A stretch of DNA of 64,000 bases from Salipaludibacillus aurantiacus (GCF_900111295.1 NZ_FOGT01000004.1:186001-250000), one strand, 5' to 3'. Shown: positions 7,766-16,335, counted from the stretch's first letter. Numbers and translations are program-made. The notes: generated by a model from the letters alone, not told the origin.

Positions 7766-8674
7766 GTGAATCAGCTAATCCAAAAGCTCAAGAACAATGA
7801 TTGGACAGGGACAGCCTTTTTACTGCCTGCAGCTATTATTTTATCTTTATTTGTCGTATATCCGATCATTTGGGCATTTCTAGTGAGCTTCAGGGATATC
7901 CGGCCAATGGAGATGAGAGGAATTGGGCTTTTCACTATGCCGGGGGAGTTCGTCTGGCTGCAGCAATACATTGACGTTTTTAATAATTCATTATTTATCA
8001 AATCTTTATTTAACACAGCTTATTTCGGAATAATATATATCCCCATTACGTTAATTTCTGCAGCATTGCTTGCCGTACTGCTGAATCAGAAAATGAATGG
8101 TGTTAACTTTTTCAGAACTGTTTTGTTTATCCCTTATATCATTTCAGTTGTTAGTGCCAGTTTAATATTCATGTTTTTATTCAATGGGGACCGCGGGATG
8201 ATCAATGCAGTGCTTATGCAGTTTAATATATCCGGTCCAAACTGGCTTGCAGATTCTCTCTTGGCGATGCCTGTTATTGCAATCATGAGCGCTTGGAAAA
8301 AGATCGGTTACTTTATGCTGATTTATTTGGCGGGTTTACAAAATATCCCTAATTCACTCTATGAAGCAGCAAAAATTGACGGTGCCAACGCCTTTCAGCG
8401 GTTCTGGTTTGTAACTTGGCCAATGCTTGGAAGGATCACGCTTGTTGTCAGTGTGTTATTAATGATTGATACCCTTAATGTCTTTCAGGAAGTCTTTGTC
8501 ATGACCGGCGGGGGACCCGCAGATTCCACAACGACTGTGCCTTTCCTGATTTATAATGAAGGGTTCCAATATTTCCGGATAGGTTCGGCTTCAGCTATGT
8601 CGTATATTTTGTTTGTGGTTGTAATCGTCATTACGCTTCTTCAAAAACGTTCAGTTGATAAAAAATTAGGATAG
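7766..8674 (+). CDS. ABC sugar transporter permease, MalF-type
   Basis: The 302-aa integral membrane protein has about six hydrophobic segments. The EAA loop that contacts the ATPase, YEAAKIDGANAFQRFWFVTW, lies near residue 206. The GTG start follows GAAGGAGGT by 6 bp. It belongs to the carbohydrate uptake class CUT1 permeases. It pairs with the next gene, 12 bp downstream, to form the translocation channel. No ATPase gene is present, so a shared MsmX-type ATPase encoded elsewhere is expected, as is usual for CUT1 systems in Bacillus. Confidence 0.92.
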   Translation: MNQLIQKLKNNDWTGTAFLLPAAIILSLFVVYPIIWAFLVSFRDIRPMEMRGIGLFTMPGEFVWLQQYIDVFNNSLFIKSLFNTAYFGIIYIPITLISAALLAVLLNQKMNGVNFFRTVLFIPYIISVVSASLIFMFLFNGDRGMINAVLMQFNISGPNWLADSLLAMPVIAIMSAWKKIGYFMLIYLAGLQNIPNSLYEAAKIDGANAFQRFWFVTWPMLGRITLVVSVLLMIDTLNVFQEVFVMTGGGPADSTTTVPFLIYNEGFQYFRIGSASAMSYILFVVVIVITLLQKRSVDKKLG

Positions 8675-8686
8675 GAGGAGATCACA

Positions 8687-9508
8687 GTGGATAAGAGAAA
8701 AAATACAGGATTGCAAGTGCTATTGTGGACCATGTGCGTGATCTTTCTTCTGCCTTTATACTGGCTGTTCGTCTCCAGCGTTAAAAGCGATTCAGAGATC
8801 ACAAGGTTTCCGCCGACTTTCTGGCCTGAAGAATTTGTGTGGAGTAATTTTGCCGATATATGGAGCCGCTTGAATTTCGGGCAGACTTTTTCAAATTCAA
8901 TCTTTGTCAGTTTATCAACGACCGTTCTTATTGTTATTTTTTCAACAATGGCAGGCTATGCCTTGTCCAAAAAGAAAATTATCGGAAAAAATATGATTCT
9001 TGTCGTGCTTGTGGCTACGATGACGGTACCGCCAACAGCTTTATTACTTCCTCTGTATTTTATTATCACAACACTTGGAATGTACGATACGTTAACGTCG
9101 TTAATAATTCCGTTCGGTGTGACTGTTTTTGGCGTATTTTTTATGAAACAGTATATGGATGATATTCCTGATGAACTAATAGAAGCAGCCAGGATTGACG
9201 GGTGCGGAGAATTCAGGATTTTTCTCCAGGTCATAGTGCCTTTAGTGAAGCCGGCCGTCACGACTCTTGTGATAATTGAGTTCGTTAATAACTGGAACTC
9301 CTTTACAATGCCTCTTGTTCTACTGCAGTCTGAATCCAACTACACCTTACCGTTGCAGCTGGGGATTATTGCGTCAGAAAGTGTTGCCATCCCATGGTCT
9401 CAGATTCTGGCAGCTAACCTCCTGACGGTTGTACCAGTCATTGTGCTGTTCTTAGTGCTTCAGCGGCAGTTTATTAAAGGAATAATGGAAGGGGCTGTTA
9501 AAGGATAA
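8687..9508 (+). CDS. ABC sugar transporter permease, MalG-type
   Basis: The 273-aa membrane protein has six hydrophobic segments and the EAA motif IEAARIDGCGEFRIFLQVIV near residue 164. The GTG start is 6 bp behind AGGAGGAG. It is the second channel subunit of the CUT1 importer and the last gene of the operon; a strong terminator follows. The absence of a cognate ATPase gene is real: the next 900 bp hold only repeats. Confidence 0.92.
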   Translation: MDKRKNTGLQVLLWTMCVIFLLPLYWLFVSSVKSDSEITRFPPTFWPEEFVWSNFADIWSRLNFGQTFSNSIFVSLSTTVLIVIFSTMAGYALSKKKIIGKNMILVVLVATMTVPPTALLLPLYFIITTLGMYDTLTSLIIPFGVTVFGVFFMKQYMDDIPDELIEAARIDGCGEFRIFLQVIVPLVKPAVTTLVIIEFVNNWNSFTMPLVLLQSESNYTLPLQLGIIASESVAIPWSQILAANLLTVVPVIVLFLVLQRQFIKGIMEGAVKG

Positions 9509-9575
9509 AAGTGAAATAGTCCTCTTCTAATAAGGTTGTCACTTAAAATGTTGTAATATATGGCAGTGTCTTGCT

Positions 9576-9618
9576 GCACCTCCCCACTAGATTTTAAGCG
9601 GGAGGTGCTTTTCTTTTT
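9576..9618 (+). terminator. Rho-independent terminator of the sugar transporter operon
   Basis: GCACCTCCC (9576-9584) pairs perfectly with GGGAGGTGC (9600-9608), followed by TTTTCTTTTT. Confidence 0.88.
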
Positions 9619-9639
9619 GCGTGGGTCTGGTGAGTACAT

Positions 9640-10185
9640 TTAATGGTCCGCTCACTTGGAGAGCAGGGACGTGAGCGGGTGATATATTCCGTAAAGGTCT
9701 ACTCGAAAGCCTCAGCTGAGGCTGAGCGGGCCATATCTGCGTTTTATGATCCACTCACTTGTCGCACAGGGTCGTGAGCGGATGATATAATCAATATAAG
9801 GTCTACTGGAGAGCATCAGCTGAGTCTGAGCGGGTGATATCTGCGTTTTATGATCCACTCACTTGTCGCCCAGGGTCGTGAGCGGGTGATATAATCAATA
9901 TAAGGTCTACTGGAGAGTTTCAGCTGAGGCTGAGCGGTCCATATCCGCCTTATATGATCCGCTCACTTGGCGCCCAGGGACGTGAGCGGGTGATATAATC
10001 AATATAAGGTCCACTGGAGAGCCTCAGCTGAGTCTGAGTGGTCCATATCTGCATTTTATGATCCACTCACTTGTCGCCCAGGGACGTGAGCGGGTGATAT
10101 ATTCAATATAAGGTCTACTCGAAAGGATCAGCCGAGTCTGAGTGGTCCATATCCGCATTAAATAATCCGCTCACCTCTTACATAC
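9640..10185. repeat. Tandem array of ~104-bp units with internal dyads
   Basis: The landmark CCRCTCACTT recurs at 9648, 9751, 9855, 9959, 10063 and (diverged, CCGCTCACCT) 10167: one spacing of 103 and four of 104 bp. Each unit carries CCGCTCAC facing GTGAGCGG about 15 bp later, a conserved GTGATATAATCAATATAAGG core, and CTGAGCGG or CTGAGTGG followed by CATATC. No open frame or recognisable gene crosses the array. From about 10190 to 10400 nothing further is recognised except C-rich sequence. Confidence 0.9.
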
Positions 10186-10401
10186 AAGCTAAGTGACTCT
10201 TATCCGCCCCGCATTCAAAATATTTTTGTGTCGCCTCCATTAATACCACATCCTACCCCTCCCGCCGCAATTCCCGAACGCCCCCCTTCACCTGCATCCG
10301 CCCCCGAGACTTTCAGTTAATAATCCCTTTCGAAAACCGAAGCAAATTTCCCGCCGCCTGGCTTAAAGTATGATAAAGTAATTACCAACTGACGAATAAA
10401 T

Positions 10402-10450
10402 TGAGGCCGCCGGAGGAGCCTTCATTCAATGGAAGATCTCCCGGCCCTCA
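10402..10450 (+). other. Long imperfect leader hairpin before the ABC exporter operon
   Basis: GAGG/CCTC outer pairs and CCGG/CCGG inner pairs join the arms around 10402-10423 and 10431-10450. There is no T run. It could be the 3' hairpin of an unseen short transcript or a leader structure for the exporter. Multidrug exporters in Bacillus are sometimes controlled by leader attenuation, but no leader peptide is evident. Confidence 0.3.
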
Positions 10451-10494
10451 GTCAACTTATAAATGAACAATAGATTTTGAAGGAAGCGGTAGGA

Positions 10495-12228
10495 ATGAAA
10501 AGAGTATTGTCTTTTTTAGGGCCGTACCGGTTTGCTGTATTTATAGCACTCAGTTTAACTTTAATTGAGCTGGCTGTGGAGCTGGTACAGCCGTTCCTTA
10601 TGTCACGGATTATAGATGACGGGATTATGCAGGAAGACCTTTCAGTGGTGATGACGTGGGGAGGAGTGATGGTTGGATTGTCGCTTCTGGCTTTTGCAGC
10701 GGGAATTACGAATTCGTTTTATGCCGCTCATGTGAGCCAGAATACGGGCTTCGATATAAGAAGCAGACTATTTGATAAAGTACAGTCGTTTGCTTTTTCA
10801 AACTTCAGCCAGTTTCCTACTTCATCACTGATGACACGGATGACAAATGACGTGAACCAGATTCAGAATACGATATTCATGAGCCTGAGGATTATGCTGC
10901 GCGCCCCTCTTCTTGTAGTGGGATCGGTCATTATGGCACTGCTGGTCAATGCTCAGCTGGCTCTGATACTTGTCCTGACGATCCCTGTGCTTGTTGTGTT
11001 TTTACTGTGGCTTGTCAGAAAAGCGGGCAGCCTGTTTAAAGCCGTGCAGGCGAGAGTAGACAGAGTCAATAATGTGGTCCAGGAAAATTTAACAGCGATT
11101 CGTCTGATTAAGTCATTTATCCGCCGCCATCATGAATCAAAGCGGTTTACCGGAGCTTCAGACGAGTTGAGGAAGAAAACCGTTAAAGCGCTCAGGCTGA
11201 TAGAAACGACGATGCCGGTCATTTTGCTTGTGATGAACGGAAGTATTATGGCAGTTCTCTGGTTTGGAAGCATTGGGGTTAACACAGGAGGAGCTTCTGT
11301 CGGTGAAGTAGTTGCGATCGTTAACTACGTGACCCGTATGACAGGGGCGCTGTCGATCTTTTCAATGATTATTATTATTTTTTCCCGGGCCCGGGCATCC
11401 TCTGAAAGGATTGCAGACGTGCTTGAGACGGAGGCTGACCTTAAAGATACTGACTCAAATGAGCCGGCTGCAAAAGTGGAGAAGGGGGCTATTGAGTTTG
11501 ATAATGTTTCGTTCCGTTATCCAGGATCCAGCCAGCAGGTGCTGAATAATCTCTCATTCAGGGCGGAACCTGGTGAAAGAATTGCAGTACTAGGTGCAAC
11601 AGGGTCGGGAAAAACCTCGATGTTCCAGCTGATACCGAGACTTTACGATCTTGACGGCGGAGCGGTGCGGATAGACGGACATGATATACGTAAAATGAAG
11701 CTTAACCATTTACGTCGTGAAATCGGCTATGTGCCTCAGGAAGTGATGCTTTTTACAGGAACGATTGAAGAAAACCTTCTCTGGGGTAAAGAAGATGCCG
11801 GCATAGACGAAATAACAAAAGCATTAAAAGATGCTCAAATACATGATGCGGTGACAGAACTTCCTAACGGATCAAAAACAGTTATCGGCCAGAGGGGCGT
11901 CAATTTGTCCGGAGGGCAGAAGCAGCGGATATCCATTGCCAGAGCGCTCATTCGCCAGCCGAAAATTCTTCTTCTGGATGACAGCACGAGTGCCCTGGAT
12001 GTCAAAACGGAGAAGAAGCTTCTGGAAGCCTTAAAAGAGTATTCATGCACTACGTTGATGATTACCCAGAAAATGAGCACGACCATGAATGCTGACCAGA
12101 TCCTTCTTATGGAGGACGGGACCATTACAGCTAAAGGCACGCATGACGAATTGCTCAGCACTTCTCCTCTTTACCGGAAAATCTATGAATCCCAGTTTGG
12201 AAAGGAGGGGATAGCAGATGTTAGATAA
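10495..12228 (+). CDS. Heterodimeric ABC exporter subunit A (degenerate ATP site)
   Basis: The 577-aa protein has an N-terminal six-helix ABC exporter domain (~1-310) and a nucleotide-binding domain with Walker A GATGSGKTS (~367-375) and signature LSGGQKQR. Its Walker B is LLLDDSTSALD, where the catalytic Glu is Asp496. Such a substitution in one partner is typical of heterodimeric exporters such as YfiB/YfiC or YheI/YheH of B. subtilis. The start at ATG 10495 is preferred over the in-frame TTG at 10477 because AAGGAAG lies 8 bp upstream. Its end overlaps the next gene by 11 bp, so the two are made together. The substrate (drug or lipid) is unknown. Confidence 0.9.
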   Translation: MKRVLSFLGPYRFAVFIALSLTLIELAVELVQPFLMSRIIDDGIMQEDLSVVMTWGGVMVGLSLLAFAAGITNSFYAAHVSQNTGFDIRSRLFDKVQSFAFSNFSQFPTSSLMTRMTNDVNQIQNTIFMSLRIMLRAPLLVVGSVIMALLVNAQLALILVLTIPVLVVFLLWLVRKAGSLFKAVQARVDRVNNVVQENLTAIRLIKSFIRRHHESKRFTGASDELRKKTVKALRLIETTMPVILLVMNGSIMAVLWFGSIGVNTGGASVGEVVAIVNYVTRMTGALSIFSMIIIIFSRARASSERIADVLETEADLKDTDSNEPAAKVEKGAIEFDNVSFRYPGSSQQVLNNLSFRAEPGERIAVLGATGSGKTSMFQLIPRLYDLDGGAVRIDGHDIRKMKLNHLRREIGYVPQEVMLFTGTIEENLLWGKEDAGIDEITKALKDAQIHDAVTELPNGSKTVIGQRGVNLSGGQKQRISIARALIRQPKILLLDDSTSALDVKTEKKLLEALKEYSCTTLMITQKMSTTMNADQILLMEDGTITAKGTHDELLSTSPLYRKIYESQFGKEGIADVR

Positions 12229-14050
12229 GCTGACTGAGCCTTTCCGCCATGAAAAAATCAAATTAACGGAACAGGAGACGGACGGAGCCCCTTCTTCAAA
12301 GAAACGCGCTGAGGATTGGAAGGGGACGTTAAAACGGATTTGGAAGTACCTTTCTGAGAGCAGGGGAAAACTGTTCCTCGTTCTCCTGATGATCTTTTTT
12401 AGTTCTTTCTTTGCTTTACTCGGGCCGTTTATTGTCGGTGTGTCAATCGATGAATTCATTGTCAACCAGGATACGACAGCACTTCTATGGGTACTCGGAG
12501 GACTGGCCCTGATTTACATTTTCCATTCTTTGTCCGTGTTCCTCCAGCATTTCTGGATGGTCCGGATTGCGCAAAAAACGGTTTTTACTATACGAACACA
12601 GCTGTTTAACCATCTTCATAAACTGCCTGTCCCGTTTTTTGATAAACGAAAGCACGGGGAGTTAATGAGCCGGCTGACTAACGATATAGAAAATATAAGC
12701 AACACATTGAACAGTTCCGTTATCCAGATTTTCGCCAGTATACTGACTCTCATTGGAACTATTTCTGTCATGCTTTATCTGAGCCCTCTGCTGACGCTGA
12801 TCACTTTGACGATTGTCCCGGCGATGGTGCTCGGCATGAAGTGGATTACAAAGCGGACGGGTAAGCTATTCAAAGCCCAGCAGTCGAATTTGGGAGAATT
12901 GAATGGGTATATTCAGGAAACGATGTCCGGCCAGCGGATTATTAAGACGTTCTCACAGGAAGAGAAAGTAATTGAGGGGTTTGAAGAGCGGAATACCGAA
13001 TTAAGAAAAGCCGGTTTCTGGGCCCAGACAATTTCCGGGTTTATCCCTAAGCTCATGAACATGCTGAATAACTTGAGCTTTGCCATTATTGCCGGCGTAG
13101 GCGGGATCTTTGTCCTCTACGACATGATTACAATCGGTGTGATTGTTATCTTTGCAGAGTACGCCCGTCAGTTTACACGTCCGCTGAACGATCTGGCCAA
13201 CCAGTTTAACACCCTTCTTTCGGCCATTGCAGGTGCAGAACGGGTCTTCTCAATTATGGACGAACCTGATGAAATAAGTGATGAAGAGACGCACGGGGAA
13301 TTAGAAGAGGTAACTGGGGAAGTCACGTTTGACGACGTGTCTTTCTCATATGAGAAAGAGGAGAACACGGTTACAAATATTTCTTTCCGCGTGCAGGCAG
13401 GTGAATCGGTTGCCTTCGTTGGTCCAACAGGCGCCGGAAAAACAACGATGATCAGCCTGTTATCACGGTTTTATGACCCTGATAAAGGGGCATTATTGGT
13501 AGATGGTACGGATACTTCAACAGTTAAACGGGAATCCTTAAGAAAACACATGGCTTTTGTTCTGCAGGATTCTTTCCTGTTTCAAGGAACCATCCGGGAA
13601 AATATCCGTTATGGCAGACTGAATGCATCAGATGAAGAAATCGTTGAAGCAGCAAAACTTGCCAATGCCCATTCTTTTATCAGCAGGCTGCCGGATGGAT
13701 ATGATACAGAAATTGATGCAGAAGGAGGCGGGATCAGCCAGGGACAGAAACAGCTTCTGTCAATTGCACGAGCTCTCCTTTCTGACCCGTCCATTTTAGT
13801 CCTTGATGAAGCAACAAGCAGTATTGATACGGTTACCGAGCTTAAAATCCAGGAGGCGCTCGAGCGTCTGATGAAAGGACGAACGAGTTTTGTGATTGCC
13901 CATAGGCTGAATACAATCCAGCAGGCGGATCAGATTATCGTGCTCCATCAAGGCCGGATGATTGAAAAAGGTTCACATGAAGAACTGCTGAAAGAAGGCG
14001 GGTTTTACGCTGATCTGTATAACAGCCAATTAAAAAAAGAAACAGGTTAA
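12218..14050 (+). CDS. Heterodimeric ABC exporter subunit B (canonical ATP site)
   Basis: The 610-aa protein has an N-terminal extension of ~40 charged residues, then a six-helix exporter domain and a nucleotide-binding domain with Walker A GPTGAGKTT, a variant signature ISQGQKQL and canonical Walker B LVLDEATSSID (Glu531). Its catalytic Glu complements the Asp in its partner, so the pair should have one consensus and one degenerate site. The ATG at 12218 has GGAAAGGAGG upstream, inside the end of the first gene. Size and features resemble YfiC more than the longer YheH, but this cannot be settled without a search. Confidence 0.9.
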   Translation: MLDKLTEPFRHEKIKLTEQETDGAPSSKKRAEDWKGTLKRIWKYLSESRGKLFLVLLMIFFSSFFALLGPFIVGVSIDEFIVNQDTTALLWVLGGLALIYIFHSLSVFLQHFWMVRIAQKTVFTIRTQLFNHLHKLPVPFFDKRKHGELMSRLTNDIENISNTLNSSVIQIFASILTLIGTISVMLYLSPLLTLITLTIVPAMVLGMKWITKRTGKLFKAQQSNLGELNGYIQETMSGQRIIKTFSQEEKVIEGFEERNTELRKAGFWAQTISGFIPKLMNMLNNLSFAIIAGVGGIFVLYDMITIGVIVIFAEYARQFTRPLNDLANQFNTLLSAIAGAERVFSIMDEPDEISDEETHGELEEVTGEVTFDDVSFSYEKEENTVTNISFRVQAGESVAFVGPTGAGKTTMISLLSRFYDPDKGALLVDGTDTSTVKRESLRKHMAFVLQDSFLFQGTIRENIRYGRLNASDEEIVEAAKLANAHSFISRLPDGYDTEIDAEGGGISQGQKQLLSIARALLSDPSILVLDEATSSIDTVTELKIQEALERLMKGRTSFVIAHRLNTIQQADQIIVLHQGRMIEKGSHEELLKEGGFYADLYNSQLKKETG

Positions 14051-14110
14051 ATAGTGTGAGATGATCTGACAATTTAGTGAAACAGGATAGATGTCTGACC
14101 TCTTATTATG

Positions 14111-14116
14111 TATAAT
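14111..14116 (+). promoter_or_regulatory. Perfect -10 box upstream of adenine deaminase
   Basis: TATAAT preceded directly by TG; no good -35 is found 16-18 bp upstream. The predicted start (~14123) is only about 12 bp before the hairpin at 14135, so any transcript begins almost directly in that hairpin. Confidence 0.45.
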
Positions 14117-14134
14117 AAAGACAATTACTTTTAT

Positions 14135-14170
14135 AAAGCTTCAGGTTATGAAAATACCTGAAGCTTTTTT
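14135..14170 (+). terminator. Terminator hairpin between the ABC operon and ade
   Basis: AAAGCTTCAGGT (14135-14146) pairs perfectly with ACCTGAAGCTTT (14156-14167), then three more T. It ends ~20 bp before the ade start codon. It can terminate the ABC operon; because a -10 lies just upstream it might also act as a leader attenuator for ade. Confidence 0.7.
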
Positions 14171-14190
14171 ATAAAAAGGGAGTCATGGCG

Positions 14191-15930
14191 ATGAATAATA
14201 AAGAAGAGTTAATCAATCAAATAAGATCTGCCAATAAAGCACAGGTTGCTGATCTCGTTTTTAAAAACGGCAAAATAGTAAACGTCTTCACATTAGAGGT
14301 GGAAACGGCAGACGTGGCAGTTACCGATGGGAAAATCATTGGAATTGGAGAATACGAAGGAAAGGAAGAAGTGGATGCCGGAGGGAAATACATTGTCCCA
14401 GGGCTGATTGACGGGCACGTTCATATTGAATCATCAATGGTTCCGCCAAGCCATTTCTCTCATATTGTCGTGCCGCACGGAGTGACCTCGGTTGTAACGG
14501 ATCCCCACGAGATTGCCAATGTGACAGGCGAAAAAGGAATCCAGTTTATGCTGGACGATTCTGAAGGTATCCCGTTAGATGTATTTGTTAATTTGCCATC
14601 CTGCGTCCCGGCCACACCGTTTGAAAATTCGGGTGCCGTTCTGTCTGCGGCAAACCTGGAAGGATTTTACAGCCACAGCCGTGTCCTCGGCCTGGCAGAA
14701 GTGATGGATTATCCGTCAACAGCTGAAGCAGAAGAAGACATGGCGGCCAAAATCCACGACGCCCGTGTTCGTGACCGGGTGATTGACGGGCATGGGGCAG
14801 GCCTGGGCTCTCACGCGATGAATGTTTACGGCACAGCAGGAATTTCAACTGACCACGAGTGCACTACAGCCGAAGAAGCCCGTGACAGGCTTCGCAAAGG
14901 CTTGTATGTCATTATACGTGAAGGCTCGGGGGCAAAGGATTTAGAAGCCCTTATTCCTGTGGTGAATGAAAGGAACTCACGAAGGTTTCTTTTCTGTACA
15001 GACGATAAGCATCTTGATGAACTGCTTGAAAGAGGCAGTATAGACGATAATGTCCGATTAGCTGTTAAAAACGGACTCGATCCCCTTCTCGCCATTCAGC
15101 TGGCAACTTTAAATGCTGCGGAATGTTACGGGCTTAAGACGAAAGGAGCAGTGGCGCCAGGTTTTGACGCTGATCTGCTTCTGGTCGATGACCTGAAGGC
15201 TTTTACCGTCTCAGACGTTTATAAAAACGGGAAGCTCGCTGCACGTGACGGGAAAATGCTCACAGATGAAAAGCTTGTAAAAAGACCAGGTAACGATCTT
15301 CTGAAAACCGTTAACTTACCTGAGATTACGGAAAAAAGTCTGGCTGTTCCAGTATCAGAAACAGGAAAAGCCCATGCAATCAAGCTCCGGCCAAACAGCC
15401 TGGTGACTGAAAAAATAATTGTTAATCCAGACCAGAGAAACGGGTTATTTGAGGCGGCGCCAGCAAAGGATCTTTTAAAAATGGCTGTAATTGAACGCCA
15501 CCACATGACAGGAAATATCGGTTTAGGATTTATTAACGGATTGGGTCTGTCCAGGGGAGCGGTTGCTTTGACGGTCGCGCATGATTCCCACAATCTGGTT
15601 GTTGCAGGGGCTAATGATAAAGATATGCTGCAAGCTGCCAGGGAAGTTGAGAAAATGGATGGAGGAATGGTCCTTGTTGATGAAGGCCATGTCATTGCCC
15701 GTCTGCCGTTAAACATCGGCGGGCTGATGTCCTCGGGCGGTGTGGAAGAGACATACACCAATTTGAAAGAGCTGGATAAAGGCCTCGAAACTCTTGGATT
15801 TACCGGCCGGTTTAACCCTTTTTCAGCACTTTCCTTTATGTGCCTCCCTGTTATTCCTGAACTGAAACTTACTGATCTCGGTTACTTTGACGGAGTGGCT
15901 GGCAAGCATATCCCGCTTGAAGCGGACTGA
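14191..15930 (+). CDS. ade: Adenine deaminase
   Basis: The 579-aa amidohydrolase converts adenine to hypoxanthine and ammonia in purine salvage. The metal-binding GLIDGHVHIESSM is present (His76 and His78), followed by VVTDPHEIANV and the second-shell DGHGAGLGSHAMN. The C-terminal third (IERHHMTGNIGLGFINGLGL) is the adenine-deaminase-specific domain that distinguishes it from other amidohydrolases. The length matches B. subtilis AdeC (577 aa). ATG 14191 is chosen over 14185 because AAGGGAG is 8 bp before it. The gene is single; 21-bp repeats and a strong bidirectional terminator follow. Confidence 0.95.
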   Translation: MNNKEELINQIRSANKAQVADLVFKNGKIVNVFTLEVETADVAVTDGKIIGIGEYEGKEEVDAGGKYIVPGLIDGHVHIESSMVPPSHFSHIVVPHGVTSVVTDPHEIANVTGEKGIQFMLDDSEGIPLDVFVNLPSCVPATPFENSGAVLSAANLEGFYSHSRVLGLAEVMDYPSTAEAEEDMAAKIHDARVRDRVIDGHGAGLGSHAMNVYGTAGISTDHECTTAEEARDRLRKGLYVIIREGSGAKDLEALIPVVNERNSRRFLFCTDDKHLDELLERGSIDDNVRLAVKNGLDPLLAIQLATLNAAECYGLKTKGAVAPGFDADLLLVDDLKAFTVSDVYKNGKLAARDGKMLTDEKLVKRPGNDLLKTVNLPEITEKSLAVPVSETGKAHAIKLRPNSLVTEKIIVNPDQRNGLFEAAPAKDLLKMAVIERHHMTGNIGLGFINGLGLSRGAVALTVAHDSHNLVVAGANDKDMLQAAREVEKMDGGMVLVDEGHVIARLPLNIGGLMSSGGVEETYTNLKELDKGLETLGFTGRFNPFSALSFMCLPVIPELKLTDLGYFDGVAGKHIPLEAD

Positions 15931-15967
15931 AAAGGTGTTAGGCAGGCGGCTGCTTTGAGGTGAAGGT

Positions 15968-16095
15968 GAAGCTTTACCGTATAAAGGTGAAAGTCTACGT
16001 TATTAATGGCGAACGCTACCGTATAAATGTTTAACTCTACCTTATAAAAGTGGAACTCTACCGTATAAACGGGCAACTCTACCGTATAACAAATT
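15968..16095. repeat. 21-bp tandem repeats, locus 1 (CTCTACCGTATAA orientation)
   Basis: The core TACCGTATAA or a variant recurs every 21 bp, with TAC at 15975, 15996, 16017, 16038, 16059 and 16080. The repeats begin about 40 bp after the ade stop codon. The same family occurs in the opposite orientation at 55672-55872. Confidence 0.9.
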
Positions 16096-16146
16096 TCGAC
16101 AAAAAATCCCCTCTGCGAAATACCCCAACCTTACGCTCTCAACCGA

Positions 16147-16186
16147 AAAGACCGGCCTTGAGTTTAACCTCAAGGCCGGTCTTTCT
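16147..16186. terminator. Strong bidirectional terminator between ade and the peptide gene
   Basis: AAAGACCGGCCTTGAG (16147-16162) and CTCAAGGCCGGTCTTT (16169-16184) form a perfect 16-bp stem with A/T tails on both sides. It serves ade (plus) and the regulator/peptide operon (minus). Confidence 0.92.
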
Positions 16187-16200
16187 TGCCATGAATACAG

Positions 16201-16335
16201 CTACTCGCCAATACTTAATGATGAAGGACGGGGATCATCATAATCTTGTGTTGCTGAGTCCTCCATTGGTGAAAAAGTGAATAAAAGCATGAGTATAAGG
16301 ACTGTGACAACCGTTTTACGTGATTTTTTTATCAC
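16201..16335 (-). CDS. Putative secreted signalling peptide precursor (Phr/NprX-like), 44 aa
   Basis: The precursor begins MIKKSRKTVVTVLILMLLF and ends YDDPRPSSLSIGE. It has a basic N-terminus, a hydrophobic core (~8-22) and a polar 20-residue tail, the architecture of exported Phr/NprX/PapR pre-peptides. GTG 16335 overlaps the stop of the upstream HTH/TPR regulator (GTGA). A perfect AAGGAG (16349-16344) lies 8 bp before it, inside the regulator gene, so translation is supported and coupled. The tail ends in SSLSIGE; the NprX signal of the B. cereus group is SKPDIVG, a loose resemblance only. The mature signal is inferred to come from the C-terminus. It was recognised from position, ribosome binding site and architecture. 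Confidence 0.75.
   Translation of the reverse strand: MIKKSRKTVVTVLILMLLFTFSPMEDSATQDYDDPRPSSLSIGE

Noticed and set aside
9509-10476. Missing ATPase gene of the sugar importer
   Set aside because: Looked for a third transporter gene in this gap; only a terminator, the 104-bp array and a leader hairpin are present. Use of a shared ATPase elsewhere is the simpler explanation.
10477-10494. TTG start for the first ABC exporter gene
   Set aside because: The ATG at 10495 is better placed behind AAGGAAG and gives the standard N-terminus.
16050-16280. Plus-strand 76-codon open frame after ade
   Set aside because: It runs through the 21-bp repeats and the strong bidirectional terminator and is antisense to the peptide gene.
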